64,000 nt of DNA, from positions 1,895,001 to 1,959,000 of the forward strand of contig NZ_NGLE02000001.1 of NCBI RefSeq assembly GCF_002140715.2, read 5' to 3'. The stretch is from Enterococcus sp. 4G2_DIV0659. GTDB lineage: Bacteria > Bacillota > Bacilli > Lactobacillales > Enterococcaceae. The translations under genes and the position numbers were made by a program. The stretch's first letter is position 1, and each line of letters starts with the position of its first letter. The notes under the pieces are model-generated. The model was not told where the DNA came from, searched no databases, and worked only from the letters and a program-made list of their open reading frames with translations. Below, one piece after another: positions 1 through 9,248 of the stretch.

Positions 1-2
1 CG

Positions 3-116
3 CGCCAAGAAGCAAGTGCTATTTGGAAAAAGGAACAATGGTGGGTATTACCAGAGTATGCTGGGATTTCGGAGAAAATCAAACCGAATGAAGAAGAACA
101 GCAATTTTTTGATTGA
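3..116 (+). CDS. recG: C-terminal tail of a protein entering from upstream, probably RecG helicase
   Basis: An open frame runs in from the left edge and stops at TGA 114-116, giving 37 residues (RQEASAIWKKEQWWVLPEYA, then GISEKIKP and an acidic end). The frame has no visible start, so only the C-terminus is present. RecG is the usual gene upstream of plsX in enterococci, and the aromatic, acidic tail is compatible with a RecG C-terminus, but no diagnostic helicase motif lies in the window. The assignment therefore rests mostly on gene order as I recall it. The other two frames close earlier or look non-coding. Confidence 0.42.
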   Translation, partial: RQEASAIWKKEQWWVLPEYAGISEKIKPNEEEQQFFD

Positions 117-162
117 TAGTATTGAGAAGTTATAGAAGGAATGAGAGAAAAGATGTTGTGCT

Positions 163-284
163 TCTTGCTGATCCAGCTGCATGAGTCAGCTCTTCGGAAA
201 AAAGATGCCTGCTATTGGAGATAAAGAACCTCGCAACTAGCATTCTCTATTTTTCTGTCAGAGCTGAACGACTCATTCCGCTTT
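163..284 (-). repeat. Dispersed palindromic intergenic repeat, inverted copy
   Basis: Read on the minus strand this stretch begins GAAAAGCGG, continues with TCGTTCAGCTCTGACAGAAA and ends with ATCTTTTTTCCGAAGAGCT and a CAGCTGGATCAG block. The same blocks in the same order occur twice on the plus strand at about 30.3-30.55 kb. The 5' CAGCTC and 3' GAGCT blocks can pair, so the unit should fold into a long hairpin. Here it separates the RecG tail from plsX and may act as a transcription end. Confidence 0.7.
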
Positions 285-332
285 TCAATATGTTATACTA
301 CTTATTGTAATTTATCTAGGAGGGACTATTTT

Positions 333-1331
333 ATGAAGATTGCAGTTGATGCAATGGGTGGCGATCATGCGCCACAGGCTATTGTTGAAGGGGTTATGTT
401 AGCCAAACAGGATTTTCCTGATATTGAGTTTTTACTTTATGGAAAAGAAAATGAAATTAAAAAATATGTGACTGATGAAACGAATGTCACGATTATCCAT
501 ACTGATGAAAAGATCAATAGTGATGATGAACCGGTAAAAGCGATTCGTCGTAAGAAAACAGCTTCGATGGTATTAGCTGCACAAGCAGTAAAAAACGGCG
601 AAGCAGATGCAATTTTTTCGGCGGGTAATACGGGCGCATTACTAGCTGCCGGTCTATTTATTGTTGGGCGAATCAAAAATGTGGAACGTCCAGGTTTGAT
701 GTCTACGTTGCCGGTAATTGGACAAGCTGATGGTGGATTTGATATGCTGGATTTAGGCGCGAATGCAGATAATAAACCAGAACATCTTGTCCAATATGCT
801 GTATTAGGTTCTTTTTATGCCGAAAAGGTGAGAGCGATCAACAATCCTCGTGTAGCTCTTTTGAATAATGGAACAGAAGAAACAAAAGGCAGTGAATTGA
901 CTAAGAAAGCTTTTGAGCTACTTTCAGAAGAAAAAGGCATCAATTTTATCGGAAATGTAGAAGCTCGTGACTTATTAAATGGTGTCGCAGATGTTGTTGT
1001 AACAGATGGATTTACGGGAAATGCTGTATTGAAATCTATCGAGGGGACAGCGATGAACATGATGGGGCTTTTGAAATCTTCAATTTTAGCAGAAGGATTT
1101 AAAGGTAAAATGGGCGCATTACTTTTAAAAAATGCTTTACGTGGGATGAAAAATGAAATGGACTATTCTAAGCATGGCGGTGCCGTTCTTTTTGGTTTGA
1201 AAGCGCCTGTTGTTAAAACACATGGATCAACTGGTCCAGAAGCTGTTCGTTATACGATCCGTCAAATCCATACAATGCTGAAAACTGAGGTTGTTCCTCA
1301 GCTTGTCAATCATTACGAAAACCAAGAATAA
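333..1331 (+). CDS. plsX: Phosphate acyltransferase PlsX
   Basis: PlsX makes acyl-phosphate from acyl-ACP at the membrane surface; PlsY then uses the acyl-phosphate to acylate glycerol-3-phosphate, the first step of phospholipid synthesis in Firmicutes. The 332-residue length and the N-terminal [14 protein letters not shown] are characteristic, as are the inner [14 protein letters not shown] and [15 protein letters not shown] motifs. The start has a strong AGGAGGGA site a few bases upstream. The gene is followed by acpP, which has its own promoter. There is no fapR in the window. Confidence 0.97.
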   Translation: MKIAVDAMGGDHAPQAIVEGVMLAKQDFPDIEFLLYGKENEIKKYVTDETNVTIIHTDEKINSDDEPVKAIRRKKTASMVLAAQAVKNGEADAIFSAGNTGALLAAGLFIVGRIKNVERPGLMSTLPVIGQADGGFDMLDLGANADNKPEHLVQYAVLGSFYAEKVRAINNPRVALLNNGTEETKGSELTKKAFELLSEEKGINFIGNVEARDLLNGVADVVVTDGFTGNAVLKSIEGTAMNMMGLLKSSILAEGFKGKMGALLLKNALRGMKNEMDYSKHGGAVLFGLKAPVVKTHGSTGPEAVRYTIRQIHTMLKTEVVPQLVNHYENQE

Positions 1332-1383
1332 GTTTTTTCGAAACCTATTTGCAACCGTTCTGTAATAAAGTTGCAAAAAAAGA

Positions 1384-1412
1384 TGGACAAATCACTTAAT
1401 TGTGAGTACAAT
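1384..1412 (+). promoter_or_regulatory. Predicted sigma-A promoter for acpP
   Basis: TGGACA (1384-1389) and TACAAT (1407-1412) are separated by exactly 17 bases, in the plsX-acpP gap and about 60 bases upstream of the TTG start. This suggests acpP is transcribed independently of plsX as well as by read-through. Confidence 0.6.
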
Positions 1413-1475
1413 GTATCATAGCGTTCAACTCATTTAAAGAGGAACGTTTTTCAAAAGCAGTGGAGGTGAATACAG

Positions 1476-1715
1476 TTGAGTCGTGAAGAAGTACTTGGAA
1501 AAGTAGCGAAGATTATCTCAAACCACTTTGATATTGAAGCTGAGAATGTGACAGATCAATTAAACATTAAAGATGACTTGAATGCAGATTCGATTAGTGT
1601 AATGGAATTTGTTTTAGAGCTGGAAGATGAGTTTGGTACAGAAATTTCTGATGAAGATGCAGAGCAAATTGAAACAGTTGGTGCCGCTGTGGACTATATT
1701 ATGAATAACTTATAA
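1476..1715 (+). CDS. acpP: Acyl carrier protein
   Basis: A 79-residue acidic protein that carries acyl chains on 4'-phosphopantetheine attached to a serine. The attachment motif is NADSIS with Ser39, where DSI replaces the more common DSL. It starts at TTG behind a strong GGAGGTGA site, and no ATG lies near. Its place next to plsX fits a carrier that supplies acyl groups for phospholipid synthesis; enterococci commonly carry a second ACP in the fab operon, not visible here. Confidence 0.95.
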   Translation: MSREEVLGKVAKIISNHFDIEAENVTDQLNIKDDLNADSISVMEFVLELEDEFGTEISDEDAEQIETVGAAVDYIMNNL

Positions 1716-1752
1716 TTGCAACTAATAAAAGTGATCGAATAAGCACATTTAA

Positions 1753-1797
1753 ACAATTGGGCTATAACTCGTAGAGTTATGGCCCAATTGTTTTTTT
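1753..1797 (+). terminator. Rho-independent terminator after acpP
   Basis: ACAATTGGGC-TATAACTC pairs with GAGTTAT-GGCCCAATTGT around a three-base loop, followed by seven T. It closes the plsX-acpP unit before the opp promoter. Confidence 0.9.
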
Positions 1798-1834
1798 GTA
1801 TAAAAAAAAATATATCTATCGTATTGCCAAAATG

Positions 1835-1863
1835 TTGCAATTCTTTCTTAAATTATATACAAT
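1835..1863 (+). promoter_or_regulatory. Predicted promoter of the opp operon
   Basis: TTGCAA (1835-1840), a 17-base spacer and TACAAT (1858-1863) lie about 115 bases upstream of oppD. No obvious CodY or cre operator was recognised next to it. Confidence 0.5.
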
Positions 1864-1978
1864 TGCATAAAAAAGGTCACAATTAGAAAAATGATAAAAA
1901 CAATTTATAAAAACGATAAATCCTCTCGTGGCGAGTGAGGTAAAGTAGCCAAAAATGAGGGAATAGGAGTGGGTTAAA

Positions 1979-2986
1979 GTGAGTGATGAAAATCAATTGT
2001 TAGATGTTCAACATCTACGCACAGGCTTTCGCATGAAAGATGAGTTTTTTAATGCGGTAGACGATGTATCATTTGAATTGGGGAAAAATGAAATTTTAGC
2101 AATTGTTGGTGAATCGGGTTGTGGAAAAAGTACACTTGCAACGACGATTATGGGGCTCCATGATCCAAATAATACTCAAGTCACAGGAGAAATTATTTAC
2201 AAGGATCTAAATTTGACGACGTTTAACGAACAACTATATAACAAAATCAGAGGCAATGATATCGGCATGATTTTTCAAGATCCTCTATCAGCACTGAATC
2301 CTTTGATGCGGATTGAAGAGCAGATCAAAGAAAGCTTAACGTATCATACGGATATGAATGAAGAACAAAAACAGGATCGGGTGATTGAATTATTGACACA
2401 AGTGGGGATTCCAAATCCTGAACGTGTAGGAAAACAATATCCACATGAATTATCTGGTGGGATGCGTCAACGCGTAATCATTGCCATCGCTATTGCATGT
2501 AAACCAGCAATCATTATCGCAGATGAGCCAACAACAGCATTGGATGTAACAATTCAGGCGCAAATTTTAGATTTACTCAAGGATTTGCAAGAGGAGACGG
2601 CTTCAGGGATTATTTTAATTACCCACGATTTAGGTGTTGTAGCTGAAATGGCAGATAAGGTAGCGGTGATGTATGCGGGTCAGTTTGTTGAGGTAGCTTC
2701 TGCAGAAGAATTGTTTACAAATCCTAAACATCCATATACACGTTCCTTATTACAATCGATTCCACAAGAAAATTCAGATGATAGTCAATTGCATGTGATT
2801 GAAGGAGTCGTTCCTTCATTAAGTAAACTACCAAGAGAAGGCTGCCGATTTGCACCAAGAATTCCATGGATTCCAGAAGATGCTCATGAAGAAGTACCGA
2901 TGCTGCATGAAGTAGGAGAAGATCATTTTGTCCGTTGCACTTGCTATCAGCATTTCCATTTTAGAGATGAACAGGAGGAAGTGTAA
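1979..2986 (+). CDS. oppD: Oligopeptide ABC transporter ATP-binding protein OppD
   Basis: One of the two ATPases powering an oligopeptide importer. Walker A is GESGCGKST (residues 44-52), the signature is LSGGMRQR near 158, and Walker B IIIADEPTTALD is near 180. The C-terminal oligopeptide-type extension (PYTRSLLQSIP, then GCRFAPRIPW and a late RCTC) is present but lacks the usual second cysteine of the CRFAPRC motif. It starts at GTG 1979 behind AGGAGTGGG and overlaps oppF by one base, so the two are translationally coupled. Confidence 0.95.
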   Translation: MSDENQLLDVQHLRTGFRMKDEFFNAVDDVSFELGKNEILAIVGESGCGKSTLATTIMGLHDPNNTQVTGEIIYKDLNLTTFNEQLYNKIRGNDIGMIFQDPLSALNPLMRIEEQIKESLTYHTDMNEEQKQDRVIELLTQVGIPNPERVGKQYPHELSGGMRQRVIIAIAIACKPAIIIADEPTTALDVTIQAQILDLLKDLQEETASGIILITHDLGVVAEMADKVAVMYAGQFVEVASAEELFTNPKHPYTRSLLQSIPQENSDDSQLHVIEGVVPSLSKLPREGCRFAPRIPWIPEDAHEEVPMLHEVGEDHFVRCTCYQHFHFRDEQEEV

Positions 2987-3930
2987 TGGCAGAAATCATC
3001 CAAATCAAAGATCTTAAAGTACATTACCCGATCCGCAGCGGCTTTTTCAATCGTGTTACTGATCATGTGTTAGCTGTTGATGGTGTAGATTTTATCATCG
3101 AAAAAGGCAAAACGTACGGATTGGTCGGTGAATCAGGTTCTGGGAAATCGACGACAGGAAAGGCAATCATTGGTTTAGAGAAAGTCACTAGTGGCTCTGT
3201 TTTATATGAAGGCAAAGATGTGACGAAGCACAGCAATCGAAAAGCGATGAAGTATAACAAAGATGTTCAAATGATTTTTCAAGATTCAATGTCTAGTTTA
3301 AATCCTAAAAAACGAGTGTTGGATATTATCGCAGAACCAATTCGTAATTTTGAGCGTTTGAGCGATCAAGAAGAAAAGACAAAGGTCAAAGGACTCTTGG
3401 ATATTGTTGGGATGCCGGAAGATGCTTTGTACAAATACCCTCATGAGTTTTCTGGGGGACAAAGACAGCGTTTGGGCGTAGCACGAGCTGTTGCGACTAA
3501 TCCTAAGTTGATCATTGCTGACGAGCCAGTTTCTGCTTTGGATTTGTCCGTTCAGGCTCAAGTATTGAACTTTATGAAAAATATTCAAGAAGAATATGGC
3601 TTGAGTTATCTATTTATTTCTCATGATCTGGGTGTAGTCAAGCATATGTGCGATAACATTGCGATTATGTACAAAGGACGCTTCGTCGAAATTGGGACGC
3701 GTGAGGATATTTATACAAATCCTCAACACATCTATACTAAGCGTTTATTATCAGCAATTCCTAAAATCGATGTTGCCAATCGAGAAAAGCATAAGATGCA
3801 ACGACGTAAGGTAGAAAAAGAATATATAGAAAATCAAAAAAACTACTATGATCAAAACGGACGTGTATATGATTTGCGGAAAATAAGTGAGACACATCAA
3901 GTCGCATTGAAAGATGGAGGTGCAAACTAA
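2986..3930 (+). CDS. oppF: Oligopeptide ABC transporter ATP-binding protein OppF
   Basis: Second ATPase of the importer, 314 residues. It has Walker A GESGSGKST near residue 50, signature FSGGQRQR and Walker B LIIADEPVSALDLS. The tail after about residue 270 is basic and helical (HKMQRRKVEKEY) rather than the cysteine-rich OppD type. Both ends overlap the neighbouring genes by a single base (TAATG), which fits coupled translation and equal subunit amounts. Confidence 0.95.
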   Translation: MAEIIQIKDLKVHYPIRSGFFNRVTDHVLAVDGVDFIIEKGKTYGLVGESGSGKSTTGKAIIGLEKVTSGSVLYEGKDVTKHSNRKAMKYNKDVQMIFQDSMSSLNPKKRVLDIIAEPIRNFERLSDQEEKTKVKGLLDIVGMPEDALYKYPHEFSGGQRQRLGVARAVATNPKLIIADEPVSALDLSVQAQVLNFMKNIQEEYGLSYLFISHDLGVVKHMCDNIAIMYKGRFVEIGTREDIYTNPQHIYTKRLLSAIPKIDVANREKHKMQRRKVEKEYIENQKNYYDQNGRVYDLRKISETHQVALKDGGAN

Positions 3931-4892
3931 TGTGGAAGACGATTTTACGACGTGTACTCTTTATGATCCCTCAAATTTTGATTTTAAGCGTATTGATTTT
4001 TATGTTGGCGAAAATGATGCCAGGTGATCCATTTACGGGATTGATCAACCCAAATACAGATCCAGCAGTGATTGAAAAAATGCGTGAATCAGCAGGGTTG
4101 AATGATCCGTGGACAACGCAATATGTGCGTTGGATCAGTAATGTTTTTCAAGGGGATTTTGGTGAGAGCTTTATTTTCAAATTACCTGTGGCTACTCTAA
4201 TTGGTAACCGTGCTGTCAATACGATTTTGTTATCCTTAGTAACAGTTGTATTGATGTATGCCATTGCTTTACCGTTAGGTGTTCTTTCTGGTCGTTATCA
4301 AAATTCGATTTTAGATAAATTTGTAGTGATTTACAACTTTATTAGTTTTGCAGTTCCGCCATTTATTTTTGCATTAATTATGCTATTTATTTTCGGTTAT
4401 CGACTTGATTGGTTCCCGACGACAGGTTCAGTTTCGAGTGGGGTTGAATCAGGGACAGGTGCCTATATTTGGGATCGATTTTATCATTTGATTTTACCTG
4501 CGCTTTCTCAGGCATTACTTGGAACGGCGATCACGATTCAATACTTGCGTAATGAAGTGATTGATTCCCAATCATTAGACTATGTACGGACAGCACGTTC
4601 AAAAGGTGTGCCAACAAACAAAGTTTATACAAGGCATATTTTCAGAAATGCTTCTTTACCAATTGTTTCTCAACTAAGTTACGAAATCACTGCTTTGATC
4701 AGCGGATCGGTCGTTATTGAACGAATCTTTGGCTATCCAGGGATTGGAAAATTATTTATCGATTCAATTGGTCAACGAGACTATGCAGTGATTACATCCT
4801 TAGTATTGATTTTAGGTGTTGCAACACTTATCGGAAATCTAGTTTCAGATATTGTGATGAGTATTGTCGACCCGCGGATTCGGGTTCAATAA
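3930..4892 (+). CDS. oppB: Oligopeptide ABC transporter permease OppB
   Basis: A 320-residue inner-membrane permease. It has an N-terminal membrane segment (IPQILILSVLIFMLAKMMPG) followed by the family's PGDPF and LGL-type region. A BPD_transp_1 domain carries the EAA-loop sequence (DYVRTARSKGVP), which contacts the ATPases. It forms the translocation channel with OppC. Start is ATG, one base into the oppF stop. Confidence 0.94.
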   Translation: MWKTILRRVLFMIPQILILSVLIFMLAKMMPGDPFTGLINPNTDPAVIEKMRESAGLNDPWTTQYVRWISNVFQGDFGESFIFKLPVATLIGNRAVNTILLSLVTVVLMYAIALPLGVLSGRYQNSILDKFVVIYNFISFAVPPFIFALIMLFIFGYRLDWFPTTGSVSSGVESGTGAYIWDRFYHLILPALSQALLGTAITIQYLRNEVIDSQSLDYVRTARSKGVPTNKVYTRHIFRNASLPIVSQLSYEITALISGSVVIERIFGYPGIGKLFIDSIGQRDYAVITSLVLILGVATLIGNLVSDIVMSIVDPRIRVQ

Positions 4893-4922
4893 AAATCAAT
4901 TTTGAGGAAAGGGAGAAATGAG

Positions 4923-5825
4923 ATGGATACAAATAAAGAAAATGTAATACCTGTTGCTGAAAATATTCCACCAATGGGATTCCGAATGATTGCAAGAGAA
5001 TTTAAAAAAGACAAATTAGCTATTTTTTCACTTGTATTACTAGTGGTTATTTTGCTCGTTGTCTTTATCGGTGCTATGTTGACCGATCAAGATAAAGTCA
5101 TGACGGTCAGTATTTTAGATAAATACGCGGAACCTGATGGACACTTTATTTTGGGCGCTGACGAAGGTGGACGAGATGTGCTTGGCCAGTTGATCATTGG
5201 CGCACGGAATTCAGTTGTCATTGGTTTTGCGATTACAATCATTACATCAATCATTGGTGTAGGGATCGGTATTATTTCTGGCTATTATGGCGGAATGTTT
5301 GATAATGCTGTGATGCGTGTCGTTGATTTTATTATGATTTTGCCGATTATGATGATTATCATCGTTTTCGTTACGATTATTCCTAATTACAATGTATGGT
5401 CTTTTGTTTGGATTATGAGTTCGTTTTACTGGGTTGCTAAAGCTCGGCTATTTAGAAGTAAAACACTTTCTGAAGTTCGTAGAGATTATGTAAGTGCCTC
5501 AAAAACATTAGGATCAAGTGATTTTAAAATCATGTTTCGAGAAATTATGCCTAATCTAAGTTCATTGATTATCACAAACTTAACGATTAACTTTGCGGCA
5601 AATATCGGGATCGAAACAACTCTAACATTCTTAGGATTTGGTTTACCGACAAATGTACCGAGTCTGGGAACATTAATTGGTTATGCGAGTAATGGCGATG
5701 TTTTAGCAAATAAAACATGGATTTGGGTACCTGCATCAGCACTGATTTTAGTAATGATGTTATGTATAAATTATATTGGCCAGGCGTTTAAGCGTTCAGC
5801 AGATGCAAGACAACGTTTAGGCTAA
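4923..5825 (+). CDS. oppC: Oligopeptide ABC transporter permease OppC
   Basis: The second permease, about 300 residues, with the OppC N-terminal cytoplasmic stretch (FRMIAREFKKDKLAIFSLVLL) and LGADEGGRDVLGQLIIGAR before the transport domain; the coupling loop is RRDYVSASKTLGSS. I place the start at ATG 4923 because the GGAAAGGGAGAA site lies right before it. An in-frame TTG at 4902 sits inside the ribosome binding region. Thirty bases separate it from oppB. Confidence 0.93.
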   Translation: MDTNKENVIPVAENIPPMGFRMIAREFKKDKLAIFSLVLLVVILLVVFIGAMLTDQDKVMTVSILDKYAEPDGHFILGADEGGRDVLGQLIIGARNSVVIGFAITIITSIIGVGIGIISGYYGGMFDNAVMRVVDFIMILPIMMIIIVFVTIIPNYNVWSFVWIMSSFYWVAKARLFRSKTLSEVRRDYVSASKTLGSSDFKIMFREIMPNLSSLIITNLTINFAANIGIETTLTFLGFGLPTNVPSLGTLIGYASNGDVLANKTWIWVPASALILVMMLCINYIGQAFKRSADARQRLG

Positions 5826-5842
5826 AACGAGGAGGAAATAGT

Positions 5843-7618
5843 GTGAAAAACAGTAAAGTTTTGGGTTTGCTTACATTAACAGCGGTGATGGCACTAACAT
5901 TAGCTGCTTGTGGTGGTAAGAAATCAGATTCGGGGAATAAGAGTGTAGAAACAGAAGATATCAGTAAATTTACTATGAAGGTCAAAAACGATAAAGAAGC
6001 AATCAAAGGCGGGACTTTGGATGTTGCAGTCGCATCAGATACTCAGTTTAAAGGATTGTTTTCAAAAGCGTATCAACAAGATGCGTACGATGATTATTAC
6101 ATGAAGCCGTCTGATGAAATTTTATTCTCTTATGATGAAGATTTTGTTATCACAGAAGACGGTGCGGCTAAATTAGCGATAGATGTTGATAACAATAAGG
6201 CAACGATCACATTGAAAAAAGATGTGAAATGGTCGGATGGTGAGCCTGTCACAGCAGACGACGTGATCTATCCTTATGAATTAATCGGAAATAAAGACTA
6301 TACTGGGATTCGCTATGATGACAAATTCATGAATGTCGTAGGAATGGATGAGTATCATGAAGGAAAAACGGATACTATTTCTGGAATCAAAAAAGTAGAC
6401 GAGTTAACAACCGAAATTACATTTAAAGAAATGAATCCAGGAATGCTACAATTAAGCGGTGGCGTAAATACGTACGCAATGCCAAAACATATCTTTAAAG
6501 ATATTCCTATTAAAGATCAAGAACAAAGTGATGCAGTCCGAAAAAATCCGGTTACATTCGGTCCTTACTATATGAATAAAATCGTAACGGGTGAATCAGT
6601 AGAGTACTTACCAAATGAGCACTACTATCAAGGAAAACCCAAACTAGATAAAATCGTATTCACAAATGTGCCCACGGCTTCTATCGTTGAAGCCGTAAAA
6701 GCGAAAAAATACGATATAGTCTATTCAATGCCGACAGATAGCTACCCAACGTATAAAGATTCAGAAGGTTACCAAATGCTAGGTCGTGAAGAATTAGCCT
6801 ACACTTATATTGGATTCAAACTAGGTACTTTTGATAAAGAAAAAGGCGAAGTTATCATGAATTCAGATGCAAAAATGGCGGATGTGAAATTACGTCAAGC
6901 GATGGGTTATGCGGTAGATAATAACGCAATCGGTCAAAAATTCTATAATGGCTTGCGTACTGGCGCAACAACATTGATTCCGCCAATCTTTAAAACATTG
7001 CATAATAAAGATGTTAAAGGATATCAATATGATTTAGAAAAAGCAAAGAAAATGTTGGATGACGCAGGCTACAAAGATACAGATAAAGATGGACTTAGAG
7101 AAGATCCTAATGGGAAAAAATTAACCATCAACTTTGCCTCAATGGCAGGTGGCGAAACGGCACAACCTTTAGCTGATTATTATCTACAACAATGGAAAGA
7201 AATTGGTTTAGATGTGAAATTAGCAACGGGTCGTTTAATTGATTTCCAAGCATTCTACGATAAAATTAAAAATGATGATCCAGAAATCGATGTTTTCCAA
7301 GCTGCTTGGGGTGTAAATAGTGCGCCATCTCCAGCAGGATTGTACAGTCGCAAAGCGGCATTCAACTATTCTCGTTTTGCCTCAGAAGAAAATGATAAAT
7401 TGTTGAAAGCAATTGATTCAAAAGCATCATTTGACGATAAAAAACGTAAAGAAGCTTACGATGCTTGGCAAGAGTATATGTTTGAACAAGCGCCAGTTAT
7501 TCCAACATTGTACCGTAATGAAATCCTGCCTATCAGCGATCGCGTGAAATCATTTACTTGGAATTATGAAGATACTAGAGATTATTATAGTATTGAATTG
7601 ACAGCTGAAAAACGTTAA
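5843..7618 (+). CDS. oppA: Oligopeptide-binding lipoprotein OppA
   Basis: Extracellular solute-binding protein of family SBP_bac_5, 591 residues, anchored by lipid on the cysteine of the lipobox LTLAACGG (around residue 23). It hands peptides to OppBC. The mature part begins with a Ser/Gly/Glu linker, and WSDGEPVTADDVIYPYEL is the typical family segment. It starts at GTG behind GAGGAGGAAA and is the last gene of oppDFBCA. A second, unlinked binding protein of this family is present at 33 kb, so one permease may serve two receptors (inference). Confidence 0.94.
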   Translation: MKNSKVLGLLTLTAVMALTLAACGGKKSDSGNKSVETEDISKFTMKVKNDKEAIKGGTLDVAVASDTQFKGLFSKAYQQDAYDDYYMKPSDEILFSYDEDFVITEDGAAKLAIDVDNNKATITLKKDVKWSDGEPVTADDVIYPYELIGNKDYTGIRYDDKFMNVVGMDEYHEGKTDTISGIKKVDELTTEITFKEMNPGMLQLSGGVNTYAMPKHIFKDIPIKDQEQSDAVRKNPVTFGPYYMNKIVTGESVEYLPNEHYYQGKPKLDKIVFTNVPTASIVEAVKAKKYDIVYSMPTDSYPTYKDSEGYQMLGREELAYTYIGFKLGTFDKEKGEVIMNSDAKMADVKLRQAMGYAVDNNAIGQKFYNGLRTGATTLIPPIFKTLHNKDVKGYQYDLEKAKKMLDDAGYKDTDKDGLREDPNGKKLTINFASMAGGETAQPLADYYLQQWKEIGLDVKLATGRLIDFQAFYDKIKNDDPEIDVFQAAWGVNSAPSPAGLYSRKAAFNYSRFASEENDKLLKAIDSKASFDDKKRKEAYDAWQEYMFEQAPVIPTLYRNEILPISDRVKSFTWNYEDTRDYYSIELTAEKR

Positions 7619-7655
7619 TTATTAATAGAAGAAGCTGAAAAGTAACTAGAGTAGT

Positions 7656-7699
7656 GTGAGGCAAAAGTGTTTATTTCTTTTGCCTTACGCTTCTTTTTA
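7656..7699 (+). terminator. Terminator after the opp operon
   Basis: GTGAGGCAAAAG (7656-7667) pairs with CTTTTGCCTTAC (7677-7688), followed by a T-rich run. Confidence 0.75.
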
Positions 7700-7812
7700 T
7701 TTAGTGGAAAATAAATGTATGGATTGTGTTTTTCTATTGAGTAGTGACAAAAAACAAACTTTTTTTGTCACTTGTACACTAGACAGAAATTTTACTACAT
7801 GATATCCTCTTT

Positions 7813-7826
7813 GTTAAGCGCTTTCA
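7813..7826 (+). promoter_or_regulatory. cre-like catabolite control site upstream of ndk
   Basis: GTTAAGCGCTTTCA contains the AAGCGCTT core of CcpA sites, though the outer bases depart from the consensus. It lies 42 bases before ndk. Low confidence without a scored matrix. Confidence 0.3.
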
Positions 7827-7868
7827 AAAAGGCTTGTAAAAGAGAAGACAGACAAGGAGAGTAATCAA

Positions 7869-8267
7869 ATGGAGCAAACACTAGTCATCATCAAACCAGA
7901 CGGCGTTACACGTAAGTTAGTAGGAGAAATCATTCAACGGTTTGAAAAAAAACAAATGAAGATTGCTCAACTAAAAGTAGCTAAAATGTCTCGGGCGCAA
8001 GCAGAGGAACATTATGCACATGTAAAGCAATTCGATTTTTTTGAAGACATGATGACGTACATGACATCATCAGAAGTTGTCTATCTTGTTCTAGAAGGAA
8101 ATGAGGTCATCAAAATAGTGCGGAAAATGATTGGAGCTACCAATTGTCTAAATGCTGAACCAGGAACGATTCGAGGCGATTATGGAGCGAACAGCTATCA
8201 AAATATTATCCACGCTTCTGATTCGCCAGAAGCAGCAACGGCTGAAATTAATCGATTTTTTAATTAA
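7869..8267 (+). CDS. ndk: Nucleoside diphosphate kinase
   Basis: Transfers the gamma phosphate of ATP to nucleoside diphosphates through a phospho-histidine. The 132-residue protein shows the N-terminal IIKPDGV, Tyr/His-rich YAHVK and the active-site segment NIIHASDSPE with His115; the GTIRGDYG nucleotide-binding segment is also intact. ATG lies behind AAGGAGAG. It is a single-gene unit between two terminator-like structures. Confidence 0.96.
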   Translation: MEQTLVIIKPDGVTRKLVGEIIQRFEKKQMKIAQLKVAKMSRAQAEEHYAHVKQFDFFEDMMTYMTSSEVVYLVLEGNEVIKIVRKMIGATNCLNAEPGTIRGDYGANSYQNIIHASDSPEAATAEINRFFN

Positions 8268-8276
8268 GAAAAATGA

Positions 8277-8365
8277 AGTAAAAGCGTCTTAAGAATTATT
8301 GGTTTTAAAAAGTGGGAGTAAAAGACTAACCACTTAAAACCGATGATCTGAAGCGCTTTTTACTT
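8277..8365 (+). terminator. Long hairpin terminator after ndk
   Basis: AGTAAAAGCG at 8277 pairs with CGCTTTTTACT ending near 8364. An inner pair TGGTTTTA/TAAAACC extends the stem, making an imperfect hairpin of almost 90 nt. It may work in both directions. Confidence 0.65.
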
Positions 8366-8532
8366 ATTTATGATAGAAAGTCTCATTCTATCCACTGGTA
8401 TAATGAGGAAATCATGCAAAAATGATGAATCCATTGCCTAATTTAGCCTAATTCCCGTCCTAACCATTTAAAAATGTTTCAAAAAAAAGTATAATAGAGA
8501 AGGTTGTAAATAAACTTAAAGGAATGTAGCAA

Positions 8533-9225
8533 ATGGACAATCAGTTAACTACCGAACTAAAAGAACGTTACGGCATTGTTTTCCATGATGTCAACCTATT
8601 AGAACAAGCTTTCACCCATTCATCCTATGTGAATGAGCATCGCTATTTAAAACTATCTGACAATGAACGATTAGAGTTTTTAGGGGATGCTGTTTTAGAA
8701 TTATTGGTTTCCCAATATTTGTATAAACAATTCCCAGATATGCCAGAAGGAAAATTAACGAAGATGAGGGCAGCAATCGTACGTGAAGATAGTTTATCTA
8801 AATTTGCGAAAGAATGCCATTTCGATCAATATATTCTTCTTGGTAAAGGGGAAGAAAATTCTGGTGGGCGTGCGCGTCCGGCATTGCTTTGCGATTTATT
8901 TGAAGCATTTTTAGGTGCTTTATTCTTAGATCAAAAAGTCGATGCAGTTAAGAAATTTATTGCAGAAGTCATTTTTCCAAAAATTGATGCCGGTGCTTTT
9001 TCACATGAGATGGATCACAAAACACATTTACAAGAAGTTTTACAACGTCAAGGGGATGTCAATATCGACTACCGTTTAGTCAATGAGGAAGGTCCTGCTC
9101 ATGATCGAATCTTTTTTGTTGAAGTCTATGTCAACGAAAAGCTGATTGGAACAGGCCAGGGAAAATCGAAGAAATTAGCAGAACAGGATGCCGCTGAAAA
9201 GGCGCTGAAACAACATCCTGAGTAA
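8533..9225 (+). CDS. rnc: Ribonuclease III
   Basis: Endonuclease for double-stranded RNA that processes rRNA precursors and structured leaders. The 230-residue protein has the family signature [15 protein letters not shown] (Glu48, Asp52), a second acidic site in [12 protein letters not shown], and a C-terminal double-stranded RNA binding domain from about 157 ([10 protein letters not shown] to the Lys/Ala-rich [13 protein letters not shown]). It begins the rnc-smc-HAD-ftsY cluster. A likely substrate in this window is the long pnp leader hairpin. Confidence 0.97.
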   Translation: MDNQLTTELKERYGIVFHDVNLLEQAFTHSSYVNEHRYLKLSDNERLEFLGDAVLELLVSQYLYKQFPDMPEGKLTKMRAAIVREDSLSKFAKECHFDQYILLGKGEENSGGRARPALLCDLFEAFLGALFLDQKVDAVKKFIAEVIFPKIDAGAFSHEMDHKTHLQEVLQRQGDVNIDYRLVNEEGPAHDRIFFVEVYVNEKLIGTGQGKSKKLAEQDAAEKALKQHPE

Positions 9226-9248
9226 GCTTGGAAGGAGCCGTTTTATTC